A stretch of 64,000 nt of DNA from Roseitranquillus sp963709765 (lineage in GTDB: Bacteria; Pseudomonadota; Alphaproteobacteria; Rhodobacterales; Rhodobacteraceae), in the NCBI GenBank assembly GCA_963709765.1, contig CAVPXL010000004.1:62001-126000 (forward strand), in the 5' to 3' direction. A program made the position numbers and the translations under genes. The notes under the pieces are model-generated. The model searched no databases. It was not told the DNA's origin and was given only the letters and a program-made list of their open reading frames with translations. Below are positions 1-8,926 of the stretch, piece after piece (within the stretch, counting starts at the first letter, position 1; every line of letters begins with the position of its first letter).

Positions 1-31
1 GCGGGGGCTTTGATGCGCCCGCCCTTCGCCG

Positions 32-1240
32 TCACGGGCGGGCGAGCGCCAGCACGGCGTTGAAGCCGCCGAAGGCGAAGGCGTTGGACAGCGTGACGTC
101 GACCTTGGCCTCGCGCGCCACGTTGGGCACCACGTCGAGCGCGCATTCGGGGTCGGGCTCGTCGTAGCCGATGGTCGGCGCGATCACCCCGTCGCGCAGC
201 GCCATGATGCAGGCCAGAAGCTCCACCGCGCCGGTTCCGCCGATCAGGTGGCCGTGCATCGACTTGGTGGAGGAGATCATCAGATCGTCGGCATGGGCGC
301 CGAAGACGTCGGCCACCGCGGCGCATTCGGTCTTGTCGTTGGCCGCCGTGCCGGTGCCGTGGGCGTTGATGTAGTCCACCCGGTCCCGGTCGATGCGTCC
401 GTCGCGCAAGGCTCCCGAGATGGCCCGCGCCGCGCCCTGCTTGGAGGGCATGACGATGTCGGCGGCGTCGGACGTCATGGCGAACCCGACGATCTCGGCC
501 AGGATGTCGGCGCCGCGGGCGCGGGCGTGCTCGTATTCCTCGAACACGAAGATGCCGGCGCCCTCGCCCTGCACCATGCCGTTGCGGTTGGCGCTGAACG
601 GGCGGCAGGCGTCCTTGGACATGACGCGCAGGCCCTCCCACGCCTTGACCCCGCCGAAGCAGAGCATGGATTCCGAGCCGCCGGTGACCATCGCCTTGGT
701 CTGGCCGCAGCGGATCATCTGGAAGGCCTGGCCCATGGCGTGGTTGGAGCTGGCGCAGGCGGTGGCGACCGTGAAGGAGGGGCCCTTGAGGTTGTATTCC
801 ATGCTGACATGGCTGGCGGCCGCGTTGTTCATCAGCTTGGGGACCACGAAGGGATGGACGCGGTTCTTTCCCTCTTCGTAGACGGCGCGGTAATTGTCGT
901 CCCAGGTGTTGACCCCGCCGCCGGCGGTGCCGAGCACCACGCCCGCCTCGGCGGCGAGCTGGCCGGTGAACTCCAGACCCGACTGGGCGATGGCCTCCTT
1001 GGCGGAGAGCAGCGTGAACTGGGTGAAGCGGTCGTAGAGGACGATCTGCTGGCGGTTGAAGTGGGCCTCGGGGTCGTAGTCATGCACCTGGCCGCCGATC
1101 TGGATCGACAGGCGGTCGACGTCGCGGATGTCGAGCTTGCCGATGCCGCAATGGCCCTCGCGCATGGCCCTGAGCGTGTCGGGGACAGAATGGCCCAGCG
1201 AGTTGATCGTGCCTGCGCCGGTGATGACGACCCGTTTCAT
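32..1240 (-). CDS. beta-ketoacyl-ACP synthase (KAS II/FabF-like)
   Basis: Condensing enzyme that extends an acyl chain held on an acyl carrier protein. The 402-residue protein has the full thiolase-fold triad: Cys162 in TACASSN, His293 in NAHGTGT and His329 in KSMHGHLIGGTGA. The chosen ATG gives the standard MKRVVITGAG start and overlaps the stop of the upstream ACP gene by four bases (ATGA), so the pair is translationally coupled. FabF-like length and motifs are clear. Sitting beside a dedicated ACP and lpxD suggests it makes a special acyl chain, perhaps for lipid A or another envelope lipid, rather than serving bulk fatty acid synthesis. That role is inference; the family call is firm. Confidence 0.93.
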   Translation of the reverse strand: MKRVVITGAGTINSLGHSVPDTLRAMREGHCGIGKLDIRDVDRLSIQIGGQVHDYDPEAHFNRQQIVLYDRFTQFTLLSAKEAIAQSGLEFTGQLAAEAGVVLGTAGGGVNTWDDNYRAVYEEGKNRVHPFVVPKLMNNAAASHVSMEYNLKGPSFTVATACASSNHAMGQAFQMIRCGQTKAMVTGGSESMLCFGGVKAWEGLRVMSKDACRPFSANRNGMVQGEGAGIFVFEEYEHARARGADILAEIVGFAMTSDAADIVMPSKQGAARAISGALRDGRIDRDRVDYINAHGTGTAANDKTECAAVADVFGAHADDLMISSTKSMHGHLIGGTGAVELLACIMALRDGVIAPTIGYDEPDPECALDVVPNVAREAKVDVTLSNAFAFGGFNAVLALARP

Positions 1241-1503
1241 GCGGTCTGCCGGGCGACCAGCTCCTGGACGGCGGCGACGATCGCGGCGACGGACGAGATG
1301 TCGAATTCCGACTTGTCGGGCTCGTTGGCATTGAAGGGGACGGTGATGTCGAACGCCTCCTCGATGGAGAAGATGCACTCGACAAGGCCCAGGCTGTCGA
1401 TGCCGAGATCGTCGAGCGTCTGGTCCATCGTCACGTCGGACGGCTCGAGCACCGCCTGCTCGGCCAGAATGTGGATGACCTTGTCCCTGACCTGTTCCGT
1501 CAT
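1237..1503 (-). CDS. acyl carrier protein
   Basis: An 88-residue acyl carrier protein. Residues around 33-39 read LGIDSLG, the phosphopantetheine attachment motif with its serine. Helix II (VECIFSIEEAF) is acidic, as expected for docking to ketoacyl synthases. It is longer than housekeeping AcpP (~77 residues) and has the C-terminal stretch VPFNANEPDKSEFD, so it looks like a specialised paralogue. Its stop overlaps the start of the ketoacyl synthase, and it lies 28 bases downstream of lpxD. The arrangement resembles, but does not match gene for gene, the acpXL clusters of rhizobia that supply very long acyl chains to lipid A. Confidence 0.92.
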   Translation of the reverse strand: MTEQVRDKVIHILAEQAVLEPSDVTMDQTLDDLGIDSLGLVECIFSIEEAFDITVPFNANEPDKSEFDISSVAAIVAAVQELVARQTA

Positions 1504-1531
1504 GACCCCTGTCCCTCGGCTGACCGCCGAT

Positions 1532-2626
1532 CTAGTCGCTTCGGCCCGGTTTTGAAACCGCCTTCTGCAAGGCCGCCACCTGCGCGAATAGCCGCGGCAG
1601 GCGGCGGACGAGCTTGGTTCCCTCGATGAAGCCTTCCATCTTCTGGGCCGGATAGCCCAGCATGACGCGCCCTGCCGGCACGTTGGAGAGGATCTTGGTG
1701 GCCCCGCCCGCGATCACGTCGTCGCCCACGAAGACGTTGTCGCTCACCCCGACCTGGCCGCCCATCACCACGCGGTCGCCGATGCGGACCGATCCGGCGA
1801 TGCCGACCTGGCCCGCGAACAGGCAGTCGCGGCCGACCTGCGTGTTGTGGGCGATGGTGACGAGGTTGTCGATCTTGGTGCCCCTGCCGATGCGCGTGGG
1901 CCGGATGGTGCCCGCGTCGATGCAGGCGTTGGAGCCCACCTCCACGTCGTCGTCGATGATGACAGCACCCAGCGAGTGGATGCGGATCCAGCTCTGGGCG
2001 TGGATCTCGCCCTGATCGCCCAGGGTTTCGCGGGCGCGCTCGACACCGGACTTGTCGGGCGTGACGAAGGAGAAGCCGTCGCCGCCGATGACGGCATTGG
2101 GCTGGGCGATGAAGCGGTCGCCGATGCGCACGCGCGGGCCGATGCGGACTCCGGGGCCGATCAGGGCGTCGTCGCCGATGCGCGCGCCCTCGGCGATGCT
2201 GGCGTGGGACGCGATGCGGGCATTGGCGCCGAGCACGACGTCGGAGCCGATGGTGACGAACGGGCCGATCGCGGCGCCGTCGCCGATGGTGGCGCCCGGG
2301 TCGACGATCGCGGAGGGGTGGATGCCGGGCGCGATCGCCGGGCCCGGATCGAAAAGCCGCGTCAGGCCGGCCATGGCGACGCGCGGCCGAGGAACGGTGA
2401 TGGCGGCGCGAAGCCCCAGCGCCTCCCAGTCGGCGCCGTCCCAGAGGATCGCCGCGACCGCCGCGCCCCGGGCCAGGCCATCGGCGTAGCGCGGGTCCAT
2501 GGCGAGGGCGAGGTCGTCCGGCCCGGCATCGGCGGGCTCGGCGGGTCGCGAGATCTCGTGGCCGACGTCGCCGAAGGCCTCGGCGCCCAATGCGGCCGCG
2601 ATGTCGCGGATGGCGTAGCGGGTCAT
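1532..2626 (-). CDS. lpxD: UDP-3-O-(3-hydroxyacyl)glucosamine N-acyltransferase
   Basis: Third enzyme of lipid A synthesis. It moves a hydroxyacyl chain from ACP to the 2-amino group of UDP-3-O-acylglucosamine in the cytoplasm. The 364-residue product has an N-terminal uridine-binding domain (about 1-100), then many left-handed beta-helix hexapeptides of the type IGDGAAIGPFVTIG (about 105-310), with the catalytic His260 in TIAHNTQVG. The ATG at 2626 was chosen over the longer open frame because it gives the normal LpxD start MTRYAIRDIA. Usually lpxD sits in the bamA-lpxD-fabZ-lpxA cluster. Here the downstream neighbours are an ACP and a ketoacyl synthase, which hints at a second copy or a rearranged locus. 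Confidence 0.93.
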   Translation of the reverse strand: MTRYAIRDIAAALGAEAFGDVGHEISRPAEPADAGPDDLALAMDPRYADGLARGAAVAAILWDGADWEALGLRAAITVPRPRVAMAGLTRLFDPGPAIAPGIHPSAIVDPGATIGDGAAIGPFVTIGSDVVLGANARIASHASIAEGARIGDDALIGPGVRIGPRVRIGDRFIAQPNAVIGGDGFSFVTPDKSGVERARETLGDQGEIHAQSWIRIHSLGAVIIDDDVEVGSNACIDAGTIRPTRIGRGTKIDNLVTIAHNTQVGRDCLFAGQVGIAGSVRIGDRVVMGGQVGVSDNVFVGDDVIAGGATKILSNVPAGRVMLGYPAQKMEGFIEGTKLVRRLPRLFAQVAALQKAVSKPGRSD

Positions 2627-2652
2627 GGCACCTCCCGGGCTGTTCCCGGGGT

Positions 2653-4239
2653 TTAGCTGCGCGCCCCCGCGAGCGCCACCCCGGCGCGTTCGAGCGCGTC
2701 GAGCACCCGCGCGTCGCGACCGTACATGTCGTCGCGAAACTGGAGCCTGCCTTCCGGGGTGGCAAAGGCGGTGCGGTAGACGATGTGGACCGGAACGTGA
2801 CGCTCCAGCGGCAGAACATTCTCCCGGCCGGTGGCGAGCCGGGCCTGGAACAGGCCGCGCGGATCGCTCGTCTGCGGCGCCAGCAGCGCGTAGGCGAAAT
2901 CGAACGGGTCGTTCAGCCGGATGCAGCCGTGGCTGAACGCGCGCGCGTTGCGCTGGAAGAGGCTCTTGGCCGGCGTGTCGTGCAGGTAGATGTTCCACCG
3001 GTTCGGAAACATGAACTTGACCAGTCCCAGCGCGTTGGAACGCGACGGCGGCTGCTTCATGTCGAACGGGAAGGTGCTGGCGTCGAACTGGGTGAAGTCC
3101 ACCCGGCTCGGGTCGATGGTCTGACCGCGCCCGTTGACCAGCCGCAGATGGCCCAGAGCCAGCGGATTCTGTTGCAGTTGCGGCAGATATTCCTTCACGG
3201 CGATGGAGCGCGGCACGTTCCAGGTCGGATTGATGACCATGTGCTCCATCTCGTCCGAGAATTCGGGCGAGCGGCGGTCGCTCTCGCGCGATCCGACGAC
3301 CGCGCGGGTCTCGAAGGTGACCCGTCCGTCATCGACGATCTTCGCCGTGAAATCGGTGAGGTTGACCCAGACGTGCCTCTGGCCGCGGTCGAAGTTGGTC
3401 CAGCGTTCCCGTTCGAGCGCCACGAGCACCTGCCCGAGCCGGTCCTGCGGCGAGACGTTGAGCGCCGCCATGGTCCCCGGCCCGACAATTCCGTCCTCCA
3501 GCAGGCCGTGGTCGCGCTGGAACGTGCGCACCGCCCGATCGAGCCGATCATCGAACGTGTCGCTCAGGCTCCGCGGCATGTAGCCCATGCGGATCAGCCG
3601 GTTGCGCAGGACAACCACGCGATCGCCGCGATCGCCGCGCTCAAGGCGGCGCCCGGTGATGATGTCGCCCCAGCCGCCCTGCACGATCTGTCGTTCCAGG
3701 CCCAGCTTCGCGTCGAGCAGGAAGGCGTATTCCGGCGAGCGGGGCGCGATGGCCCTGAACCCGCCCTCGGGATCGCGGGCGATCTGGTCCAGCAGCGACT
3801 CGGCCGACGCGGCGGGGCGACGCCGCTTGATGCCTGCATCGGCCTCGCCCGGATCGACAGCGCCCCCGTGCAAGGCTCTGGCAAAGTTCAGAAAGATCCT
3901 GGTGACGGCAATTTCGGCGCGCCCGCGGTCGGCTTCGGTTTCGACACCGGACAGCGCCGAACGCAGCGCCGCCGAGGCCTGCTGCTGATCGGGCAGACCC
4001 TGAAGCGGTGCGTCGCTCAAGGCGCGAGACAGGGCGGAGAGCCGCGCCGTATCCTCGGCGTCACCATCGGTCCACATGGCCGCGAAGCCCTCGGATCGAT
4101 AGAACGCGGCAATTCCCGGTGCGCGCGCCGCCGCTTCGGCCACCGCCTGGGAAAAGGCATCGATTCCCGCCTGAGCCGGCGAAAGCAGGCCTAGCGCCAG
4201 CGCCAACCCGACGAGGTCGCGCATCAAACGTCGCACCAT
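2653..4239 (-). CDS. L,D-transpeptidase (YcbB/LdtD-type)
   Basis: Periplasmic enzyme that forms 3-3 crosslinks in peptidoglycan. The 528-residue protein starts with a signal peptide (MVRRLMRDLVGLALALGLLS, cut near PAQA). It then has a peptidoglycan-binding helical domain (about 185-240, with FQRDHGLLEDGIVGPGTM) and a YkuD catalytic domain (about 275-480). The catalytic Cys439 lies in SHGCIRLNDPF, with the conserved INPTWNVPRSI segment upstream. Size and domain order match the long YcbB group rather than short Ldts. The gene is divergent from an M15/DUF882 peptidase, a common pairing of cell-wall genes. The start gives a good signal peptide; a second ATG five codons downstream is possible. Confidence 0.93.
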   Translation of the reverse strand: MVRRLMRDLVGLALALGLLSPAQAGIDAFSQAVAEAAARAPGIAAFYRSEGFAAMWTDGDAEDTARLSALSRALSDAPLQGLPDQQQASAALRSALSGVETEADRGRAEIAVTRIFLNFARALHGGAVDPGEADAGIKRRRPAASAESLLDQIARDPEGGFRAIAPRSPEYAFLLDAKLGLERQIVQGGWGDIITGRRLERGDRGDRVVVLRNRLIRMGYMPRSLSDTFDDRLDRAVRTFQRDHGLLEDGIVGPGTMAALNVSPQDRLGQVLVALERERWTNFDRGQRHVWVNLTDFTAKIVDDGRVTFETRAVVGSRESDRRSPEFSDEMEHMVINPTWNVPRSIAVKEYLPQLQQNPLALGHLRLVNGRGQTIDPSRVDFTQFDASTFPFDMKQPPSRSNALGLVKFMFPNRWNIYLHDTPAKSLFQRNARAFSHGCIRLNDPFDFAYALLAPQTSDPRGLFQARLATGRENVLPLERHVPVHIVYRTAFATPEGRLQFRDDMYGRDARVLDALERAGVALAGARS

Positions 4240-4557
4240 CTACCGCTCCTCTCGCCGCATCGGCGAAATCTTGCCTAAACCAAACATCGGCATCTGCGTG
4301 CCCTGTGTCCATACATCACAGAAACATGTGGTTACCGATGTAGCCCCCGCGCCACGGGTTCCCAGTGGCACCTGCCCGCTCACTTTTCGGGCCCGTTAAG
4401 CAATTTTTTGCCGCCGAATCGTTATCCGGGAACCCAACTTTCCCGCCCCCTTGGTGGAGTGCCGGTCTCGTGCCATAGAGATGAGGCATCTGGGGAATAC
4501 GGCAGGAAAACCGCGATCAACGCGGAAACAGGTATAGCGACAGGACGCGCAGCACTC
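4240..4557. promoter_or_regulatory. divergent intergenic region
   Basis: A 318-base gap between two divergent cell-wall genes, so both promoters should lie here. It is less GC-rich than its surroundings, with a run of T at about 4404-4409. I see no gene, no RNA and no convincing palindrome. An open frame reaching back to 4408 in front of the M15 gene is rejected as coding, because the Tat signal only makes sense from 4558. Confidence 0.4.
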
Positions 4558-5127
4558 ATGGACACACAAACCAACGCGGGCCTTACGCGGCGTGCATTAC
4601 TGGGAGCATTCGCAGCGACGACGCTGGTGGCGGCTCCGACGTCTTCGAAGGCCTTCGGCTTTCTCCGCGGCGCCGGCGACATCCGGCGCATCCGGATGTA
4701 TTCCGGGCGCACGGGCGAGACCCTCGACACGATCTACTGGGTCGAGGGTGAATACGTGACCGAAGCGCTGGGCGAGATCACGCATTTCATGCGCGACTGG
4801 CGCAACAGCAAGGTCAAGCAGATCGACGCCCGCACGGTCGACATCATGGCGGCCTCGCATCGTCTGCTCGAGGTCGACGAGCCGTATCTGCTCTTGTCGG
4901 GCTACCGCTCCCCCGAGACGAACGCGATGCTGCGCCGACGGTCGAGCGGTGTCGCCAAGAACTCCCTGCACATGAAGGGCCAGGCGGCCGATCTGCGACT
5001 GCGGTCGCGCTCGGTCTCGCAGATGGCCAAGGCGGCCGGTGCCTGCAGCGCCGGCGGTGTCGGGCGCTATTCCAAGTCGAACTTCGTGCACATGGATTGC
5101 GGCCCGGTCCGCAGCTGGGGCAGCTGA
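4558..5127 (+). CDS. Tat-exported DUF882/M15 family murein peptidase-like protein
   Basis: Probable cell-wall peptidase of the YcbK/DUF882 group. The 189-residue product begins with a twin-arginine signal: LTRRALLGAF at residues 9-18, then a hydrophobic stretch and a cut site near SSKAF. Zinc-site residues of the M15 fold are visible: His138 and Asp145 in HMKGQAADLRL and His178 in NFVHMD, with GYRSPETN just before. The ATG at 4558 is chosen because it puts the RR motif at the usual distance from the N-terminus. It is divergent from the L,D-transpeptidase, which supports a role in peptidoglycan remodelling. Whether it cleaves peptides or only binds murein is not settled for this family. Confidence 0.88.
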   Translation: MDTQTNAGLTRRALLGAFAATTLVAAPTSSKAFGFLRGAGDIRRIRMYSGRTGETLDTIYWVEGEYVTEALGEITHFMRDWRNSKVKQIDARTVDIMAASHRLLEVDEPYLLLSGYRSPETNAMLRRRSSGVAKNSLHMKGQAADLRLRSRSVSQMAKAAGACSAGGVGRYSKSNFVHMDCGPVRSWGS

Positions 5128-5251
5128 GGCCGACCTCGCGGCTGGCGAACGGATGATCGCCTGCCCCGGCCTGGTTCCGGGACTGGCGAACTAGGGACAT
5201 GGATCACGCGCGAGAGCGGGTGTGATCTGACGCGCCCTCGGGGTGGCGCCG

Positions 5252-6040
5252 TCAGGTCCCGCTCCAGTCGGGTCGACGCTTGGCGAGAAACGCGTCCATT
5301 CCCTCCCGGAAATCGTTGCTGGTATAGCAGAGTTCGATGAGGTCGTTGCCTTCGCCGGACGAAAGCTGCGGCCTGAGCCTGCGCAACGCTTCCTTCGTTG
5401 CGCGCAGCGTCAGGGGCGCCATTGCGCCCACATGCTGCGCCAGTTCCTCGGCGCGCGCCATCAGGGCGGCATGGTCGGGAACGATTTCACCGGCGAGACC
5501 CAGCGCCAGCGCCTCCTCGGCCTCGATCAGCCGGGCGGTAAAGACGAGATCCTTCGTGCGGGCGGTCCCGATCAGGTCCTTGAGCCGCGCGTAATTGTTC
5601 ATCGACAGGCAATTGCCGAGCGTCCGGGCGACCGGGAAGCCGAACTTCATGTTCGCGGCCGCGATGCGCAGGTCGCAGCACGCGGAGATGGCTCCGCCGC
5701 CGCCCGTGCAGGCTCCCGAGATCGCGGCGATGGTCGGCTGTGGCACCGATTCGACAGCAACCAGAACGCGGTCGATCCGCGCTTCGTAGGCGAAGGCGTC
5801 CTGCGCCGTCCTGAAGTCGCGGAACTGGGAGATGTCGGTCCCGGCGGCAAACGCCTTCTCGCCTGCACCGGTCAGGACCAGAGCCCTGATGTCCCGATCA
5901 TCGCTCACGGCCGCGCAGACCTCCGACAGCCGTTCGTACATGGCGAACGTCAGGGAGTTGCGGGCCTGCGGACGGTTGAAGGTGATCCAGCCGATCCCGT
6001 CGCGCACCTCGTAGAGCAGTTCGTCGGTCGCCTCGCCCAT
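5252..6040 (-). CDS. enoyl-CoA hydratase/isomerase family protein
   Basis: Crotonase-fold enzyme of 262 residues acting on a CoA thioester. The oxyanion-hole segment SGACTGGGGAISACCDLRIA and the first half-site GAGEKAFAAGTDISQF are both present. It is clearly paralogous to the next gene (the same FVSGADISKF/FAAGTDISQF and LRIA blocks). Crotonases include hydratases, isomerases, dehalogenases and decarboxylases, so the exact reaction cannot be read from sequence. It lies 18 bases downstream of the paralogue and follows a CoA-transferase on the same strand, which points to stepwise breakdown of one imported acid. Confidence 0.88.
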   Translation of the reverse strand: MGEATDELLYEVRDGIGWITFNRPQARNSLTFAMYERLSEVCAAVSDDRDIRALVLTGAGEKAFAAGTDISQFRDFRTAQDAFAYEARIDRVLVAVESVPQPTIAAISGACTGGGGAISACCDLRIAAANMKFGFPVARTLGNCLSMNNYARLKDLIGTARTKDLVFTARLIEAEEALALGLAGEIVPDHAALMARAEELAQHVGAMAPLTLRATKEALRRLRPQLSSGEGNDLIELCYTSNDFREGMDAFLAKRRPDWSGT

Positions 6041-6058
6041 GGTCTCTTCCCCTGCCCT

Positions 6059-6844
6059 TCAGCGGCCCTTGAAGACCGGCTTGCGTTTCTCGGCGAAAGC
6101 CCGCCGGCCTTCGGCATAGTCGTCGCTGGCGAAGCACTTGGCCACGAGCCGTTCGCACAGCGCCAGGTCGCGGCCGGATTCGTCCTTCAGCGCCTCGTGA
6201 ACGGCCTGCTTGATCGCTTTCATCGTCAGCGGCGCATTGCCGGCGATGCGGCCCGCCGTCTCGGTCGTCGCCGCTTCCAGCTCCTGGTGCGGCACGACAC
6301 GATTGACGAGGCCCATCGCCAGCGCCTCGTCGGCGGCAAACTGACGGGCGGTGAAGAAGATCTCCTTGGCGAAGGCCGGTCCGACGAGGTCCATGACGCG
6401 GCGCACGCGGGGATAGTCGTAGCCCAGCCCGAGCTTCGCCGCGGGAATGGCGAAGCGCGCCCGCTCGCTCGCGATCCGCAGATCGGCGCAGACGGCGAGG
6501 TTGGCGCCGCCGCCGATGCAATAGCCCTGGATCATGGCGATGGTGGGCTTGGGGCTGGTCAGCACGGCCTGATAGGCCCCTTCGGTCGCCTCGTTGTAGC
6601 GCGATACCGCGTCGGCCGCCGCCCGCTCGTCGTCGAACTTCGAGATGTCCGCGCCGGAAACGAACGATTTTTCTCCCGCGCCCGCGATGACGATGACCCG
6701 CACCTCGTCGTCGGCGGCGAAGTCCTCCATGATCCCGATCGCCGCCTGCCACATGTCGAGCGAGACGGCGTTGTGACGCTCGGGGTTGTTGAAGATCATC
6801 CAGCCGAAGCCGTCGCCCTTGCGCGCGATCATCCTGTCGGTCAT
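6059..6844 (-). CDS. enoyl-CoA hydratase/isomerase family protein
   Basis: Second crotonase-fold enzyme, 261 residues, with GAGEKSFVSGADISKF and QGYCIGGGANLAVCADLRIA forming the CoA and oxyanion sites. The ATG at 6844 gives MTDRMIARKGDGFGWMIFNNP, matching the usual crotonase N-terminus; the longer open frame upstream runs through the CoA-transferase in another frame and is not coding. It lies between the CoA-transferase (23 bases upstream) and the other hydratase (18 bases downstream), so the three are probably one transcript. Two adjacent hydratases may act on different intermediates of the same pathway, or one may be an isomerase; this is not decidable here. Confidence 0.88.
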   Translation of the reverse strand: MTDRMIARKGDGFGWMIFNNPERHNAVSLDMWQAAIGIMEDFAADDEVRVIVIAGAGEKSFVSGADISKFDDERAAADAVSRYNEATEGAYQAVLTSPKPTIAMIQGYCIGGGANLAVCADLRIASERARFAIPAAKLGLGYDYPRVRRVMDLVGPAFAKEIFFTARQFAADEALAMGLVNRVVPHQELEAATTETAGRIAGNAPLTMKAIKQAVHEALKDESGRDLALCERLVAKCFASDDYAEGRRAFAEKRKPVFKGR

Positions 6845-6867
6845 CGGCCCTGTCCCTTTTCCGTCAT

Positions 6868-8064
6868 TCAGACCACGCCGTCGCGATGGAAGCCGGCGAT
6901 CTCTTCGACGCCGTAGCCGAATTCGCCGAGTATCTCGTCGGTGTGTTCGCCGCATTCGGGCGGCGGCACCGCGATGCCGCTCGTCGTGCGCGACATCTGC
7001 ACCGGTTGGGCGACGAGCTCGATCTCGCGGTCCAGCGCGGGCGAGTCGACCGACCACGACATGCCCAGATGCCGAACCTGCGGATCGGCGAACACCTGAT
7101 CGATGGAATTGATCGGACCGCTGGGCACGCCGGCCTCGTTGAAGATCGTCACCCATTCCTCGCCGGTCTTTTGCGCCGTCTTCTCGCCGATGGCCGCGTT
7201 GAGCGCCTTGCGGTTGTCGGAACGCGACGAGGCATCGGCATAGTCGGGATCGTCGATCAGCGACTCGGCCCCGATGGCCCGACAGAGCCGCTCCCAGATG
7301 CGCTGACCCGTCGCGGCGATGTTGATATGGCCGTCGGCCGTGGGAAAGACCCCGGTCGGGATGCTGGTCGGATGGTCGTTGCCCGCCTGCTTTGGCACCT
7401 CTTTCTCCACGAGCCAGCGCGCCGCCTGGAAATCCAGCATCGCGATCTGCGCCTGGAGGAGCGAGGAATGCACCCACTGACCCTTGCCCGACTGTTCCCG
7501 CTCGAGCAGCGCGACGAGGATGCCGTTCGCGGTAAAGAGCCCCGCCGTCAGGTCGGCGATCGGAATGCCCACCCGCACCGGCCCCTGGCCCGGCAGGCCG
7601 GTGATCGACATCAGGCCGCCCATCCCCTGGGCGATCTGGTCGAAGCCCGGCCGCCTGGCGTAGGGTCCATCCTGCCCGAAGCCCGAGATCGAGGCGTAGA
7701 CCAGCCGCGGGTTGATCTCGCTGAGCGTTCCGTAGTCGATCCCGAGCCGCTCCTTGACGTCGGGACGGAAGTTCTCGACCAGCACGTCCGCCTTTTCGAC
7801 GAGGCGCAGCAGGATCGCCCGGCCGGCGGGATCCTTGAGGTTGAGCGTCAGGCTGCGCTTGTTGCGGTGCAGGTTCTGGAAGTCCGACCCGTGGCGCGGA
7901 CCGCCCGGCGCGTCGCCGGCTTCGATGACGGCGGGCATCTCGACCCTGATCACGTCCGCGCCCCAATCAGCGAGCTGGCGAACGCAGGTCGGGCCGGAGC
8001 GTACCCGAGTGAGGTCGAGCACCGTGAAGCGCGACAACGCGGTGGACGCCGGTTTGAACGGCAT
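6868..8064 (-). CDS. CoA-transferase family III (CaiB/BaiF-type)
   Basis: Transfers CoA from one acyl-CoA to a free carboxylic acid, making the substrate for the two downstream crotonases. The 398-residue protein has the family start LDLTRVRSGPTCVRQLADWGADVIRVE, the conserved NLHRNKRSLTLNLKDP block and a probable catalytic Asp171 in PIADLTAGLF. The ATG at 8064 matches the start of the family domain. It is divergent from a GntR regulator across a 112-base gap that holds a clear operator, so this operon is very likely controlled by that regulator. The acid activated is unknown; crotonobetaine, oxalate, succinate and mesaconate enzymes all share this fold. Confidence 0.9.
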   Translation of the reverse strand: MPFKPASTALSRFTVLDLTRVRSGPTCVRQLADWGADVIRVEMPAVIEAGDAPGGPRHGSDFQNLHRNKRSLTLNLKDPAGRAILLRLVEKADVLVENFRPDVKERLGIDYGTLSEINPRLVYASISGFGQDGPYARRPGFDQIAQGMGGLMSITGLPGQGPVRVGIPIADLTAGLFTANGILVALLEREQSGKGQWVHSSLLQAQIAMLDFQAARWLVEKEVPKQAGNDHPTSIPTGVFPTADGHINIAATGQRIWERLCRAIGAESLIDDPDYADASSRSDNRKALNAAIGEKTAQKTGEEWVTIFNEAGVPSGPINSIDQVFADPQVRHLGMSWSVDSPALDREIELVAQPVQMSRTTSGIAVPPPECGEHTDEILGEFGYGVEEIAGFHRDGVV

Positions 8065-8112
8065 GAGATGCCCTCCCCCTGTTTCGTCGCAGATTGCTGC
8101 GGGGGCGCGGAA

Positions 8113-8149
8113 ATTGTCAACAGACGGCAATTCGAAGATTGTTGACAAT
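8113..8149. promoter_or_regulatory. GntR-type operator pair between divergent operons
   Basis: ATTGTCAACA at 8113-8122 and its exact reverse complement TGTTGACAAT at 8140-8149 form a perfect 10-base inverted repeat with a 17-base spacer. Read as two sites, 8138-8149 is ATTGT-TG-ACAAT, a perfect palindrome of the type bound by FCD-class GntR proteins. 8113-8124 is an imperfect copy 25 bases upstream. It lies between the CoA-transferase operon and the GntR gene, so autoregulation and control of the divergent operon are both likely. Confidence 0.72.
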
Positions 8150-8176
8150 GGTGCCGCCGCGCCCGGAGAGTTGGGC

Positions 8177-8853
8177 ATGAGCACCGTCAATGCCCTGGAC
8201 GCCATCGCACAGCGCCGAAGCCAGTCGCTGACGGTCCTGGTGCGCGACGAGCTGGAACGGATGATCCTGTCGGGCGAACTCAGGGCCGGCGAGCGGATCA
8301 ACGAGCTCGCCCTCTCGACCCGTCTCGGCGTCAGCCGCGGACCGGTGCGAGAGGCGGCGCGCACGCTGGAGCGCGACGGGCTGGTGACCAGCATCGTCAA
8401 TCAGGGGGTCTTCGTAAGGCAGATCTCGATCGAGGAGGCGGCCGAACTCTACGACCTGCGGGCCGTGATCGTCGGCTATGCCTGCGGGCGGCTGGCACAA
8501 CGGGCCGGCCTCGGACGAACTGGGCGAGTTGTCCGCCCTGCTCGACCAGATGGACTCGGCATCGCGGGACGATGCGGCCGATCGCTACTACGATCTGAAC
8601 CTGCGGTTTCCACGACCGCCTCATGGACATGTCCGGCCGCAACCGGTCGGCGGATCTCTACCAGTCGCTGGTCAAGGAGGCGCACCTGTTCCGCCGCCGT
8701 TCGCTGATGTCGCAGGAGGCCATGCGCGCCTCCAACGCCGAGCACCGCGCGATCTTCGCGGCGCTGGAGCGGCGCGACATGGCGGCGGCGCGCGATGCGG
8801 CAGAGCTGCACCACATGAACGGCAAGCGCCGCTGGCTCGAGACACTGGAATAG
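8177..8853 (+). CDS. GntR family (FCD-type) transcriptional regulator, reading frame broken twice
   Basis: Probable ligand-responsive repressor of the adjacent acid-degradation genes. The N-terminal winged helix is intact from the ATG at 8177 (RDELERMILSGELRAGERI, STRLGVSRGPVREAARTLE), followed by the start of the helical FCD ligand domain (AAELYDLRAVIVGYACGRLA). The frame then shifts twice. Dropping one G of 8502-8504 continues as PASDELGELSALLDQM, and dropping one T of 8607-8609 continues as RFHDRLMDMSGRN to the stop at 8853. The repaired product would be 224 residues, normal for the family. As written, the protein would end at 8707 with a nonsense tail. It is either a pseudogene or, given the same error in alaS and cckA, a sequence error. 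Confidence 0.8.
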
Positions 8854-8926
8854 GAGAACGGCGGGCGCACGACGGAACGACCGGCGTCGGGAGCGCCGGA
8901 AAGCAAAAAAAACGGGAGGAAAGAAC

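Noticed and set aside
248..1555. 435-codon plus-strand frame opposite the ketoacyl synthase
   Set aside because: Shadow of the minus-strand gene; the minus frame has all three catalytic residues.
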